64,000 bases of DNA from an uncultured Lachnospiraceae bacterium (GCA_905209075.1 CAJLRL010000009.1:25549-89548), one strand, 5' to 3'; counted from the first letter of the stretch, positions 44,282-53,839 are shown. Program-made: numbers and translations. Notes: a model not told the origin generated them from the sequence alone.

Positions 44282-45514
44282 ATGAGTAATGAGTTGTTAG
44301 AAGCGTTAAATATAATCGAGCAGGAGAAAAACATAAGCAAAGAGACTTTACTTGAAGCGATAGAGAATTCACTTGTCACAGCATGCAAAAACCATTTTGG
44401 TAAATCTGATAATGTAAAAGTTGAAATTGATCCACAGACATGTGCATTCCAGTGCTATCAGGAGAAAACAGTTGTAGAGACAGTTGAAGATCCTGTTGAG
44501 GAAATTTCGCTTGCAGATGCACATATGATAAATGGAAAATATCAGCTTGGAGATGTTGTAAGAGTAGAAGTAAAATCAAAGGAATTCGGAAGAATTGCAA
44601 CACAGAATGCAAAAAATGTTATTTTACAGAAGATCAGGGAAGAGGAAAGAAAAGTAATCTTCGATGAGTATAATAACAAAGAAAAAGATGTTGTAACAGG
44701 TGTTGTGCAGAGATACATCGGGAAAAATGTAAGTATCAATCTTGGAAAGGCTGATGCACTTCTTACAGAGAGTGAACAGATAAAAGGTGAGGTGTTTAAA
44801 CCGACAGAGAGAATAAAAGTATATATTCTCGAAGTTAAGTCAACATCAAAAGGACCAAAAATCCTTGTTTCAAGAACACATCCTGAACTTGTGAAACGCC
44901 TTTTCGAGTCAGAGGTTACAGAGGTAAAGGAAGGAATCGTTGAAATAAAATCTATTTCAAGAGAGGCTGGAAGCCGTACAAAGATTGCTGTATGGTCAAA
45001 TGATCCAGACGTTGATCCGGTAGGAGCATGTGTTGGTATGAATGGAGCCAGAGTAAATGCTATCGTAAATGAATTAAGAGGAGAAAAAATTGATATCGTT
45101 ACATGGGATGAAAACCCTGCAATCCTGATCCAAAATGCATTAAGTCCGGCAAAAGTCATTTCTGTTATTGCAGATGCTGATGAAAAATCAGCAAAAGTAG
45201 TAGTTCCTGATTATCAGCTGTCTCTTGCAATCGGTAAAGAGGGACAGAATGCGCGGCTTGCAGCAAGACTTACAGGCTTCAAGATAGACATAAAGAGTGA
45301 GACACAGGCAAGAGAATCCGGTGATTTCATTGATTATGAAAATGACTATGAGGATGATTATGAAGAGGAGTATTCAAATGAAGATGAATATCCACAGAAG
45401 CCTGAAACAGAGGAAGCTTATGATGAAGTTTCAGAAAATGAAGAAATAAATGATACTGAAGTAAATGAAGAGGCAGATGCATACGCAAATACAGATGATG
45501 GTGATGAAGAATAA
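44282..45514 (+). CDS. nusA: Transcription termination/antitermination factor NusA
   Basis: 410 residues: N-terminal RNA polymerase-binding domain (about 1-125), S1 domain (about 135-200), and two KH domains (about 205-345; GACVGMNGARVNAIVNEL, LAIGKEGQNARLAARLTG). A 60-residue tail is almost all Asp, Glu, Asn and Tyr. Such acidic tails are known in some NusA proteins but vary. AGGAGG before ATG 44282. The next gene starts on its stop codon. Confidence 0.95.
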   Translation: MSNELLEALNIIEQEKNISKETLLEAIENSLVTACKNHFGKSDNVKVEIDPQTCAFQCYQEKTVVETVEDPVEEISLADAHMINGKYQLGDVVRVEVKSKEFGRIATQNAKNVILQKIREEERKVIFDEYNNKEKDVVTGVVQRYIGKNVSINLGKADALLTESEQIKGEVFKPTERIKVYILEVKSTSKGPKILVSRTHPELVKRLFESEVTEVKEGIVEIKSISREAGSRTKIAVWSNDPDVDPVGACVGMNGARVNAIVNELRGEKIDIVTWDENPAILIQNALSPAKVISVIADADEKSAKVVVPDYQLSLAIGKEGQNARLAARLTGFKIDIKSETQARESGDFIDYENDYEDDYEEEYSNEDEYPQKPETEEAYDEVSENEEINDTEVNEEADAYANTDDGDEE

Positions 45515-45786
45515 TGGCAAATAAAAAAATTCCATTGCGAAAGTGCGTCGGATGTCAGGAAATGAAAGAAAAAAAGGAACTTATAAGGGTTATAAAGACT
45601 CCTGAGGATGAAATTGTTTTGGATGAAACAGGCAGAAAAAATGGCAGGGGAGCATATATTTGCAAAAACCATGAATGTTTCCAGAAAGCAAAAAAAACGA
45701 AAGCACTTGAGCGTTCTTTAAAAATAAAAGTATCAGACGAAATATATAATGAACTTGAAAAGGAGATGAACAGTTTTGACAGATAG
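45514..45786 (+). CDS. ylxR: YlxR-family RNA-binding protein
   Basis: 90 residues with the family signature PLRKCVGCQEMKEKKELIRVI and GRGAYIC near the middle. It overlaps the nusA stop by one base (TAATG), so it is translated by coupling. Members act as nucleoid-associated or RNase P-linked factors. The location between nusA and infB is standard. Confidence 0.92.
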   Translation: MANKKIPLRKCVGCQEMKEKKELIRVIKTPEDEIVLDETGRKNGRGAYICKNHECFQKAKKTKALERSLKIKVSDEIYNELEKEMNSFDR

Positions 45787-46090
45787 AGTTCTTTCTATGA
45801 TAAGTATTGCGGCAAAATCCGGCAATGTAGTAAGTGGCGAGTTCTCAACTGAAAAAGCAGTGAAGACAGGAAAAGCATTTCTTGTTATTGTGGCTGATGA
45901 TTCATCAGACAATACAAAAAAGCATTTTTCGGATATGACAACCTTTTATGAGGTCCCTATATATTTTTATGGTGACAAAACCAGCCTGGGAAGGGCTATA
46001 GGAAAGGAATTCCGTGCATCACTTGCGGTGACAGACGAAAACCTTGCAAAAGCGGTTGAAAGCAAACTATGCATAAATAAAACTGAATAA
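45776..46090 (+). CDS. ylxQ: L7Ae-family ribosomal protein (YlxQ)
   Basis: 104-residue L7Ae/L30e fold protein that binds kink-turn RNA. ISIAAKSGNVVSGEFSTEKAVKTGKAFLVIVADD is typical. The start is TTG 45776, ten bases after AGGAG, and overlaps ylxR by 11 bases. The position ylxR-ylxQ-infB is conserved in Firmicutes. Confidence 0.9.
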   Translation: MTDRVLSMISIAAKSGNVVSGEFSTEKAVKTGKAFLVIVADDSSDNTKKHFSDMTTFYEVPIYFYGDKTSLGRAIGKEFRASLAVTDENLAKAVESKLCINKTE

Positions 46091-46107
46091 TGGAGGAAAA
46101 CATATAT

Positions 46108-48888
46108 ATGGCAAAAATGAGAGTTCATGAACTTGCAAAAGAATTGAATATAAAATCACAAGATATTATAGAAACATTAAGTGGTACTGATTACGCAGTA
46201 AAAAGTGCATCAAGCGGCATAGAAGATGAGGCACAAAAGGTAGTCAGAAATAAATTCGCAAAAAAAGATGAGCCGAAGGCTGACACAAAGCAGGAAGCTA
46301 AGTCGGAAGATAAATCAGCAGACAGACCAAAGAAAAAATCAAGTATCACAGCTGTATTTAATGCCCAGTACAGTAAGCAGGCAAGAAAGCCGGCTTCAAA
46401 TAACAGCCAGTCAAAAAAGAGTGGTTCAAATAATGGACAGGGAACAGCAAATCAGGGTGGAAACAGAAAGAGAAATAACACATTCACACGTCCTGAGACA
46501 CATAGTATTATAAAACCGAGACCTATCGGGGAGAGAGCTATGCGTCCTATAAGTGAAAGAACTGCAAATGCGTTCGAGGATGTGGCAGAGTCAAAGCAGG
46601 CTAAGGACACAAATCAGCAGAGAAATGAGCGTCCTTCACGCAGCCAGAATCAGGATAGAAATTCTAACACAAGAAATTCTGATAGAAATGGTGACAGAAA
46701 CAACGATAGAAATTCAGATAACAGAAGATACAACTCTGACAGACGTTCAAATGGTGAAAGAAATAACGACAGAAAACCAAATGGTGACAGAAATTTCAGA
46801 GGTCCAAGAAATGAAGGCGGTCAGTCAGACAGATTCAAACGTCCTTCAAATGACAGAAACCAGGGCGATAGAAATAACGACAGAAACAATGACAGAAATA
46901 ACGATAGAAATAACCGTTTTAAGAAAGAAACTGTTGCTGCTGCACCTGCAGAGGATGTAAGAGGTAAGGAAGGCCGCGACAGAAATAACGACAGAAGAAA
47001 CAATAAACATAACAATAATAACCAGAACAGGGATAAACTCGGAAAGAAGCAGGAAAATTATATTAATCTTGAGAAGCATGGCGGTAAAAAGAAAAATAAC
47101 AAGCCACAGCCACAGCCTAAGGAAGATGATAATGAGATCAAGACAATTACACTTCCAGAGAAGATTACTATAAGGGATCTTGCGGATAAGATGAAGATCC
47201 AGCCATCAGCTATCGTAAAGAAACTTTTCCTCAAAGGAGAGATGGTAACTGTTAATTCTGAGGTTGACTTTGCAGCGGCAGAGGAAATCGCACTCGAGTT
47301 TAATTTTATTTGCGAAGAAGAAGAAAAAATCGATGTTATTGCAGAACTTCTTAAAGAAGATGAGGAAGATGAGTCAACAATGGTTTCCCGTCCACCTGTT
47401 GTATGTGTAATGGGTCATGTAGATCATGGTAAAACATCACTTCTTGATGCAATACGCGAGACTCGTGTTACGGATAGGGAGGCTGGAGGTATCACACAGC
47501 ATATTGGTGCCTCAGTTGTATCTATAAATAACCAGAATATTACATTCCTTGACACACCTGGACATGAGGCGTTTACAGCAATGCGTATGCGTGGAGCCAA
47601 TTCCACAGATATAGCAATACTTGTAGTTGCGGCAGACGATGGTGTTATGCCACAGACTATCGAGGCTATAAACCATGCAAAGGCAGCAGGTGTAGAAATC
47701 ATCGTAGCTGTAAACAAAATTGATAAACCAAGTGCAAATATTGACAAAGTAAAACAGGAATTATCAGAATATGAACTTATCCCTGAAGATTGGGGTGGAA
47801 GCACTATTTTCTGTCCGGTATCTGCACATACTAAAGAGGGAATCGACAACCTTCTCGAGATGATCCTCCTTACAGCGGAAGTGCTTGAGCTAAAGGCAAA
47901 TCCGAACAGAAATGCAAGAGGACTTGTTATAGAGGCACAGCTTGACAAGGGACGCGGTGCTGTTGCGACAGTACTTGTACAAAAAGGTACACTTCACGTT
48001 GGAGATCCTATTGCATGTGGAAGCAGCTATGGTAAAGTACGTGCTATGATAGATGACAAGGGAAGACGTGTTAAAGAGGCTACACCATCTACACCTGTAG
48101 AGATACTTGGACTTAACAGTGTTCCATCGGCTGGAGAAACATTTGTTGCCTGTGATTCAGAAAAAGAGGCAAAAGCATTCTCAGACACATATATTTCAGA
48201 AGAGAAGAATAAGCTTATCGAGGATACAAAAGCAAAGATGTCACTTGATGATCTATTCTCACAGATACAGTCAGGAAATATGAAAGAACTTGATATAATT
48301 GTAAAGGCTGATGTACAGGGATCGGTCGAGGCCGTAAAACAGAGTCTTGTCAAACTTTCAAATGACGAGGTGGTTGTTAAAGTTATACATGGCGGAGTTG
48401 GTGCGATCAATGAATCGGATGTGATCCTTGCATCAGCATCAAACGCAATAATCATTGGATTTAATGTAAGGCCTGACCCGGTTGCAAAGGCTACAGCAGA
48501 CAGAGAGGGCGTAGATGTAAGACTCTACAAAGTTATTTATAACGCTATCGAAGACGTATCAGCAGCAATGAAGGGACTTCTTGATCCTATTTTTGAAGAA
48601 AAAGTTATCGGCCATGCAGAGATCAGACAGATATTTAAGGCTTCAGGAGTCGGAAATATTGCAGGATCTTATGTTCTTGACGGATATATGGAGAGAGGAT
48701 GTAAGGTAAGGATCTCTCGTGAAGGAAAACAGATATTTGAGGGAGATCTTGCGTCACTTAAGAGATTTAAGGATGATGTAAAAGAAGTTAAGACAGGATA
48801 TGAGTGTGGTCTTGTATTTGACGGATTTAACGATATTGCTGAATTTGATGTTGTTGAAGCTTATAAGATGGTTGAGGTTCCTAGATAA
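46108..48888 (+). CDS. infB: Translation initiation factor IF-2
   Basis: Brings initiator tRNA to the 30S subunit. 926 residues: an IF2_N domain (MRVHELAKELNIKSQDIIETL), a low-complexity region to about residue 340 rich in Asn, Asp and Arg with repeated DRNN units, a second IF2_N domain (about 350-400), then the GTPase (VMGHVDHGKTSLLDAI, DTPGHEAFTAMR, VNKIDKP) and domains II-IV. I choose ATG 46108 with GGAGG at 46092-46096; an in-frame ATG at 46090 overlaps that site. Confidence 0.96.
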   Translation: MAKMRVHELAKELNIKSQDIIETLSGTDYAVKSASSGIEDEAQKVVRNKFAKKDEPKADTKQEAKSEDKSADRPKKKSSITAVFNAQYSKQARKPASNNSQSKKSGSNNGQGTANQGGNRKRNNTFTRPETHSIIKPRPIGERAMRPISERTANAFEDVAESKQAKDTNQQRNERPSRSQNQDRNSNTRNSDRNGDRNNDRNSDNRRYNSDRRSNGERNNDRKPNGDRNFRGPRNEGGQSDRFKRPSNDRNQGDRNNDRNNDRNNDRNNRFKKETVAAAPAEDVRGKEGRDRNNDRRNNKHNNNNQNRDKLGKKQENYINLEKHGGKKKNNKPQPQPKEDDNEIKTITLPEKITIRDLADKMKIQPSAIVKKLFLKGEMVTVNSEVDFAAAEEIALEFNFICEEEEKIDVIAELLKEDEEDESTMVSRPPVVCVMGHVDHGKTSLLDAIRETRVTDREAGGITQHIGASVVSINNQNITFLDTPGHEAFTAMRMRGANSTDIAILVVAADDGVMPQTIEAINHAKAAGVEIIVAVNKIDKPSANIDKVKQELSEYELIPEDWGGSTIFCPVSAHTKEGIDNLLEMILLTAEVLELKANPNRNARGLVIEAQLDKGRGAVATVLVQKGTLHVGDPIACGSSYGKVRAMIDDKGRRVKEATPSTPVEILGLNSVPSAGETFVACDSEKEAKAFSDTYISEEKNKLIEDTKAKMSLDDLFSQIQSGNMKELDIIVKADVQGSVEAVKQSLVKLSNDEVVVKVIHGGVGAINESDVILASASNAIIIGFNVRPDPVAKATADREGVDVRLYKVIYNAIEDVSAAMKGLLDPIFEEKVIGHAEIRQIFKASGVGNIAGSYVLDGYMERGCKVRISREGKQIFEGDLASLKRFKDDVKEVKTGYECGLVFDGFNDIAEFDVVEAYKMVEVPR

Positions 48889-48908
48889 TTAAAAGGAAAG
48901 AGCAGAAT

Positions 48909-49274
48909 ATGAGAAAAAACAGTATTAAAAATATACGCATAAACGAAGAAGTTATGCGTGAATTATCTAATATTATCCGCGGGGAGATAAAAGACCCGCG
49001 AATCAATCCGATGACAAGTGTCGTTGCAGTTGAGGTCGCACCTGACCTTAAAACTGCAAAGGCATATATAAGTGTCCTCGGAGATGAAAAGTCGCAGCAG
49101 GATACACTTGCAGGACTTAGATCAGCAGAGGGATATATAAGAAGAACACTGGCAAAGAATGTTAATCTTAGAAATACTCCGGCGATAACATTTATAATCG
49201 ATCAGTCTATAGAGTATGGTGTTCTTATGTCTAAGAAAATTGATGAGGTTACAAAAAATCTTAAAGAGGATTAG
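48909..49274 (+). CDS. rbfA: Ribosome-binding factor A
   Basis: 121-residue KH-fold protein for late 30S assembly: RINEEVMRELSNIIRGEIKDPRI at the N-terminus and VAPDLKTAKAYISVLG. Standard place after infB. Complete. Confidence 0.96.
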   Translation: MRKNSIKNIRINEEVMRELSNIIRGEIKDPRINPMTSVVAVEVAPDLKTAKAYISVLGDEKSQQDTLAGLRSAEGYIRRTLAKNVNLRNTPAITFIIDQSIEYGVLMSKKIDEVTKNLKED

Positions 49275-49277
49275 AAG

Positions 49278-50237
49278 ATGACAGAAATCGATTCGTTTTT
49301 AAAGGATGCAGATACGATCGGAATTTCAGGACATGTAAGACCTGATGGAGATTGTGTCGGCTCCACACTTGCTGTTTATAATTATATAAAGGATTATTAT
49401 CCTGATAAAACAGTTAAATTATTTTTGGAACCAAGTCCTAATATATTTAAATTTATGCAAAGGTCAGATGAGATAGATAATACATTCTCATACGGCAGAC
49501 AATTTGATCTTTATATAGCACTGGATTGCAGTGATCTCGGAAGGCTTGGATCTGCTGCGGAGTTTTTTAAAGAGGCAAAAAGAACAATATGTATAGATCA
49601 TCATGTCACAAATGGAGCGTTTGCAGACGAAAATTATATTTTTCCGGATGCAAGCTCCACATGTGAACTTGTATATGAACTATTACCAAAAGAACGTCTG
49701 ACTATGCATATAGCGGAATGTATATATACAGGAATGGTTCATGATACTGGAGTTTTCCAATATTCATGTACGTCAAAAAAGACTATGGATATTGCCGGAA
49801 GTCTCATGGAAATGGGAATTGATTATCCAAAGATCATTGATGAGACGTTCTATACGAAAACTTTCAGCCAGAATAAAATATTAGGACAGGCTCTGATAAA
49901 AAGTGAGCTTTATCTTGATGGAGATGTTATATTCACATGGATAAGCCTGGATGAGATGAGAAAATATGACGTGCTTCCAAAACATCTTGATGGGATCGTG
50001 AATCAGCTTAGGATAACAAAGGATATAAAAATAGCTGTATTTTTATATGAAAATGAAGACGGAACATATAAGGGAAGCCTTCGGGTAAACGGAGATTATG
50101 ATGTGTCAGCTATTGCTTCCATATTCGGTGGTGGTGGACATGTAAAAGCTGCCGGATTTACGATCGATGGACCGGTGGATATTGCAAGGGACAGGATCAT
50201 TGGCGCTATAAAGGAGAATATCAGAGGCAATGGTTAA
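49278..50237 (+). CDS. nrnA: Bifunctional oligoribonuclease/pAp phosphatase NrnA
   Basis: DHH-family phosphoesterase that degrades nano-RNAs and pAp (319 residues). GHVRPDGDCVGST and the DHH of CIDHHVTNG bind the manganese ions; the C-terminal DHHA1 domain has FGGGGHVKAAGF. It starts three bases after rbfA and overlaps truB by eight bases, so it is fully inside the operon. Confidence 0.94.
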   Translation: MTEIDSFLKDADTIGISGHVRPDGDCVGSTLAVYNYIKDYYPDKTVKLFLEPSPNIFKFMQRSDEIDNTFSYGRQFDLYIALDCSDLGRLGSAAEFFKEAKRTICIDHHVTNGAFADENYIFPDASSTCELVYELLPKERLTMHIAECIYTGMVHDTGVFQYSCTSKKTMDIAGSLMEMGIDYPKIIDETFYTKTFSQNKILGQALIKSELYLDGDVIFTWISLDEMRKYDVLPKHLDGIVNQLRITKDIKIAVFLYENEDGTYKGSLRVNGDYDVSAIASIFGGGGHVKAAGFTIDGPVDIARDRIIGAIKENIRGNG

Positions 50238-51126
50238 CGGAATAATTAATGTATACAAAGAGAAAGGTTATACAAGCTTTGATGTCGTTGCTAAAATGCG
50301 AGGAATATTCGGACAGAAAAAAATCGGACATACCGGAACATTAGACCCTGATGCACAGGGGGTTCTTCCGGTGTGCCTTGGAAAAGCAACAAAAGTGTGT
50401 GATCTTTTAACTGATAAGGACAAGGTTTACAAAGCAACAATGCTGCTGGGTATCCAGACTGATACACTTGATATTTCGGGTAAAGTATGCAATAAAGCCG
50501 TGGTAAATGTAACAGAACAGCAGGTAAGAGATGTTATATCGACCTTTGTAGGAACTATAGAGCAGGTTCCGCCTATGTACTCGGCTTTGAAAGTAAATGG
50601 AAAGAAGCTTTATGAACTTGCAAGAGAAGGAAAGACCATTGAAAGAAAAGCCAGAAAAGTCAGCATCTATGATATTACCATAGATGAGATATGTCTCCCG
50701 GAAGTTGTTATGACAGTTTCCTGCTCAAAAGGGACATATATAAGATCCCTGTGCGATGATATAGGTACAAAGCTAGGTTGTTATGGCTGCATGAAGGATC
50801 TGCTTAGAACAAAGGTTGCGTGCTTTGATATAGGGGATGCCTATAAAATTTCAGAAATAGAAAAGCTAAAAGAAAGCATTGTCCTTCCGGTTGATATGCT
50901 TTTTGAAAATATTCCGGCGGTTAATACAGTTTTAATGGCGCAGAAGCTTATCGAAAACGGGAACCGGATTCCGGCAGAAATGATAAATGCAGATGGTAAT
51001 AAACAAAGAAAATATGACGATGAAGGAAGATACAGAATATATAATCCAGAGGATTCTTTTGTCGGGATATATACATATAAGGCGGAAACAGACGATTTTA
51101 AGCCGGTAAAGATTTTTATGGAATAG
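50230..51126 (+). CDS. truB: tRNA pseudouridine-55 synthase
   Basis: Makes pseudouridine 55 in the T loop of tRNAs. GHTGTLDPDAQGVLPVCLGKATK carries the catalytic Asp. 298 residues, with a short C-terminal part and no clear archaeal-type extension. Overlaps nrnA by eight bases. Confidence 0.95.
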   Translation: MVNGIINVYKEKGYTSFDVVAKMRGIFGQKKIGHTGTLDPDAQGVLPVCLGKATKVCDLLTDKDKVYKATMLLGIQTDTLDISGKVCNKAVVNVTEQQVRDVISTFVGTIEQVPPMYSALKVNGKKLYELAREGKTIERKARKVSIYDITIDEICLPEVVMTVSCSKGTYIRSLCDDIGTKLGCYGCMKDLLRTKVACFDIGDAYKISEIEKLKESIVLPVDMLFENIPAVNTVLMAQKLIENGNRIPAEMINADGNKQRKYDDEGRYRIYNPEDSFVGIYTYKAETDDFKPVKIFME

Positions 51127-51129
51127 AGT

Positions 51130-52056
51130 ATGGAATATATAAAAAATACACTTGATTTTCATGTTGACCAGCCATCGGTCATAACTTTTGGAAAGTTCGA
51201 CGGATTGCACAGGGGACATGAATTTTTAATGGACAGACAAAAAGAACAAAGCAGTATAAATGGATATAAACGTATAGTATTTACTTTTGATATTCCGCCT
51301 AAGACAAAAGTACTTGGCGATGCATCAAAGGTAATTACGACAAACGATGAAAAGCAGTACATATTCGAAAAAGACGGGGTAGATTATCTGATAGAATGTC
51401 CTTTTACTAAGGAAGTTATGTGCATGGAGCCGGAAGAGTTTGTTTCGATGATAGTATCAAGACTGAATGTGAAATGCATAGTAGTAGGAGATGACTTCAG
51501 GTTTGGACATAACAGGGCAGGAGATCATGAGCTTCTTTTAAAGCTTGCACCGAAATATGGATATGAACTGATCGTGGTTGATAAATTAAAAGATAATGGG
51601 CGCGACATAAGCAGCACATATATAAGAGAAGAAGTAGCTCGTGGAAATATAAAAAAAGCTAATTCGCTTCTGGGATATCCTTATTTTATAATGGGAAGAG
51701 TCGTGCATGGAAAACAGCTTGGGCGGACACTTGGGATTCCGACTATAAATATCCTTCCGGAAGCGGAAAAAATATTGCCGCCATTTGGTGTATATGCATC
51801 AAAGGTAAATGTTTCAGACAAATGGTATCTGGGGATTACAAATATCGGGCGGAAACCTACTATAGAAGGGGAAAATCCTGTAGGTGTGGAAACATACATA
51901 ATAGATTTCAGCCAGGATGTGTATGATCATGTGGTGACGGTTGAACTGTATGACTTTTTAAGACCGGAAAAGAAGTTTGATTCGATAGAAGAGTTGAAAG
52001 AACAGATAAGTGGTGACATAGTAAAAGTGATAAAATATTACGGAAATGTTACATAA
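51130..52056 (+). CDS. ribF: Bifunctional riboflavin kinase/FAD synthetase
   Basis: Makes FMN and FAD. The N-terminal nucleotidyltransferase has ITFGKFDGLHRGHEFLM; the C-terminal kinase starts at GRVVHGKQLGRTLGIPTINI and includes NIGRKPTIEG. 308 residues. It starts three bases after truB and is the last gene of the operon; a new promoter follows it. Confidence 0.95.
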   Translation: MEYIKNTLDFHVDQPSVITFGKFDGLHRGHEFLMDRQKEQSSINGYKRIVFTFDIPPKTKVLGDASKVITTNDEKQYIFEKDGVDYLIECPFTKEVMCMEPEEFVSMIVSRLNVKCIVVGDDFRFGHNRAGDHELLLKLAPKYGYELIVVDKLKDNGRDISSTYIREEVARGNIKKANSLLGYPYFIMGRVVHGKQLGRTLGIPTINILPEAEKILPPFGVYASKVNVSDKWYLGITNIGRKPTIEGENPVGVETYIIDFSQDVYDHVVTVELYDFLRPEKKFDSIEELKEQISGDIVKVIKYYGNVT

Positions 52057-52061
52057 ATGTG

Positions 52062-52111
52062 TTGACAATTTAATAATTCGTGATATACTCGTAACTATAA
52101 ATTTATAGTTA
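52062..52111 (+). promoter_or_regulatory. Promoter with a 20-bp palindrome at the start site
   Basis: TTGACA (52062-52067), a 16-base spacer and TATACT (52084-52089). The perfect palindrome TAACTATAAATTTATAGTTA (52092-52111) begins three bases after the -10 box, so it covers the expected transcription start. A repressor site is the simplest reading. Confidence 0.65.
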
Positions 52112-52131
52112 TGTATGAACTTGGAGGTTTT

Positions 52132-53343
52132 ATGAGTATAAATAATAAAAAAATCAGAAAGGCATCGGTTATTGCCGCAGTTACACTTGCCATGGGAACC
52201 ATGTCAGTAAATGCCAGTGTGGCAGATGATAATTCAAAAGGAAAGATTTTATCAGACTGCGCACTTACAGCAGGTGTGTCAAAGGATCTGAGCAATGTTT
52301 CGGGTGAGAGTTTTAAACTCACAGCAGGCGTGACATCTGCTCTTTCATATGCATATAATGACGTATCGATAATGACACAGAGTAAAGATGTTGTTTCAGC
52401 ACCAGAGAGCAGCCAGGCAGGGGCAGATGCAGCTTCTGATATGACACAACAGGATCAGGCAGATGAAAACACACAGCAGAGCGAAGCTGTGCAGACCGTT
52501 GCCCAGCAGTGTGGATATACAAATCTTGCAATGTCAAATATAAGTGAGGGAAACTTAAACATAAGGGAAGAGGCTACAACAGACAGCAGTGTCGTTGGAA
52601 TCATGACGAAGCACAATGCGTGTGAAATACTTGAGGATGATGGTGAATGGCTCAAGATCAAATCCGGAAAAGTTACTGGATATGTAAATGCATCATATAT
52701 CGCAACAGGTGATGAGGCAGAGGCTATGGCACAGGAAGAAATGTCAACAGTTGCCACAGTTAAGACAGAGACACTTCGTGTCAGATCAGATAAGTCTACC
52801 GATTCAAGTATCGTGTCACTTGTAGGAGATTCTGAAAAACTTACAGTAAACAGTGTTGATGGACAGTGGGTAGAGGTTACCGTTGATGATGAAACCGGAT
52901 ATGTAGCATCTGATTTTGTGGAATTGTCAAAGAGCCTTCCTACAGCAAAAACTATTACAGAAGTTAAATACGGCGATGGCGTATCTGATGTCAGGGTAAG
53001 CCTTGTACAATATGCTCTTTCATTTGTAGGAAATAGATATGTATGGGGTGGTACAAGCCTTACAAACGGAGTTGACTGTTCCGGATTTACAATGCAGATA
53101 CTTGGAAAGTACGGAGTATCACTGCCTCATTCGTCAAGTGCACAGCCGGGATGTGGAACAATAATAAACTCTTCAGATGCACAGCCGGGAGATTTATTCT
53201 TTTACGGAAGTGGAAGCAGTATCTCACATGTTGCCATATATATCGGTGACGGACAGATCGTCCATGCAAGCAATTCGCGTGATGGAATAAAAGTATCTAA
53301 TGCTTATTATAGAACGCCTATTTGTGTAGCTAGATATTTCTAA
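52132..53343 (+). CDS. Secreted SH3-NlpC/P60 peptidoglycan hydrolase
   Basis: 403 residues: a signal peptide (residues 1-28, ASVIAAVTLAMGTMSVNAS), a linker rich in Gln and Ala, two bacterial SH3 domains (about 140-190, LNIREEATTDSSVVG; 210-270, LRVRSDKSTDSSIVS) and a C-terminal NlpC/P60 endopeptidase (about 285-403). The catalytic Cys is in VDCSGF and the His residues in ISHVAIYI and IVHAS. It should cut D-Glu-diamino acid bonds in the wall. ATG 52132 follows GGAGG; an earlier frame start lies before that site. Confidence 0.92.
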   Translation: MSINNKKIRKASVIAAVTLAMGTMSVNASVADDNSKGKILSDCALTAGVSKDLSNVSGESFKLTAGVTSALSYAYNDVSIMTQSKDVVSAPESSQAGADAASDMTQQDQADENTQQSEAVQTVAQQCGYTNLAMSNISEGNLNIREEATTDSSVVGIMTKHNACEILEDDGEWLKIKSGKVTGYVNASYIATGDEAEAMAQEEMSTVATVKTETLRVRSDKSTDSSIVSLVGDSEKLTVNSVDGQWVEVTVDDETGYVASDFVELSKSLPTAKTITEVKYGDGVSDVRVSLVQYALSFVGNRYVWGGTSLTNGVDCSGFTMQILGKYGVSLPHSSSAQPGCGTIINSSDAQPGDLFFYGSGSSISHVAIYIGDGQIVHASNSRDGIKVSNAYYRTPICVARYF

Positions 53344-53351
53344 AAAATATA

Positions 53352-53380
53352 TTTACAATGAATACGTACTATGCTATACT
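53352..53380 (+). promoter_or_regulatory. rpsO promoter
   Basis: TTTACA, a 17-base spacer and TATACT, 106 bases before rpsO. The first leader helix starts just after it. Confidence 0.7.
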
Positions 53381-53486
53381 TTGAAAGTATGGTTTTGCCC
53401 ATACTCGGTAATTGGACACTCCGACCTTTGACTGAGTATCATATATTTATATTTTGGGCGCATTAAAATAAAAGGAGGATCATAAA
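53381..53486 (+). promoter_or_regulatory. Structured rpsO leader with two exclusive helices
   Basis: Helix A pairs AGTATGG (53386-53392) with CCATACT (53399-53405). Helix B pairs ATACTCGGT (53401-53409) with ACTGAGTAT (53431-53439). Both use bases 53401-53405, so only one can form. S15 is known to repress its own mRNA in other bacteria by binding its leader, so this is a candidate for the same control. Confidence 0.6.
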
Positions 53487-53753
53487 ATGATCGCAAAAGA
53501 AAAGAAACAGGCAATTATCGCAGAGTACGGAAGAACAGCTAATGACACTGGTTCACCAGAGGTTCAGGTTGCTATTCTTTCAGCAAGAATCGCAGAGCTT
53601 ACTGAGCATTTAAAAGAGAATCCAAAGGATCATCATTCAAGACGTGGTATGTTAAAAATGATCGGTCAGAGACGTGGATTACTTGCATACCTTAAGGAAA
53701 TTGATATTGAGAGATATCGTTCACTTATTGAGCGCTTAGGACTTAGAAAATAA
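53487..53753 (+). CDS. rpsO: 30S ribosomal protein S15
   Basis: 88 residues: GSPEVQVAILSARIAELTEHLK and DHHSRRGMLKMIGQRRGLLAYL are the family signatures. A primary 16S rRNA binder and bridge to the 50S subunit. AGGAGG before ATG 53487. rpsO followed by pnp is the common bacterial order. Confidence 0.97.
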   Translation: MIAKEKKQAIIAEYGRTANDTGSPEVQVAILSARIAELTEHLKENPKDHHSRRGMLKMIGQRRGLLAYLKEIDIERYRSLIERLGLRK

Positions 53754-53763
53754 TTGTTATTTG

Positions 53764-53794
53764 GAGCGGAGTATTTTTATATTCCGCTCTATTC
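53764..53794 (+). terminator. Weak terminator after rpsO
   Basis: GAGCGGA/TCCGCTC (53764-53770, 53783-53789) forms a seven-pair stem, followed by TATTCTT. The short T-run suggests partial read-through into pnp. Confidence 0.5.
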
Positions 53795-53839
53795 TTGATT
53801 TATAGGAAATAGTCAAAAGGGTTCCTGTAAAAGTAAAAT

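Noticed and set aside
44542..45159. A long minus-strand frame inside nusA
   Set aside because: Composition is that of an antisense shadow of NusA; no ribosome site or family match.
46108..48888. Direct repeats in infB considered as a CRISPR or tandem array
   Set aside because: They are in-frame codons for an Asn/Asp/Arg-rich linker with varied synonymous codons and no spacers.
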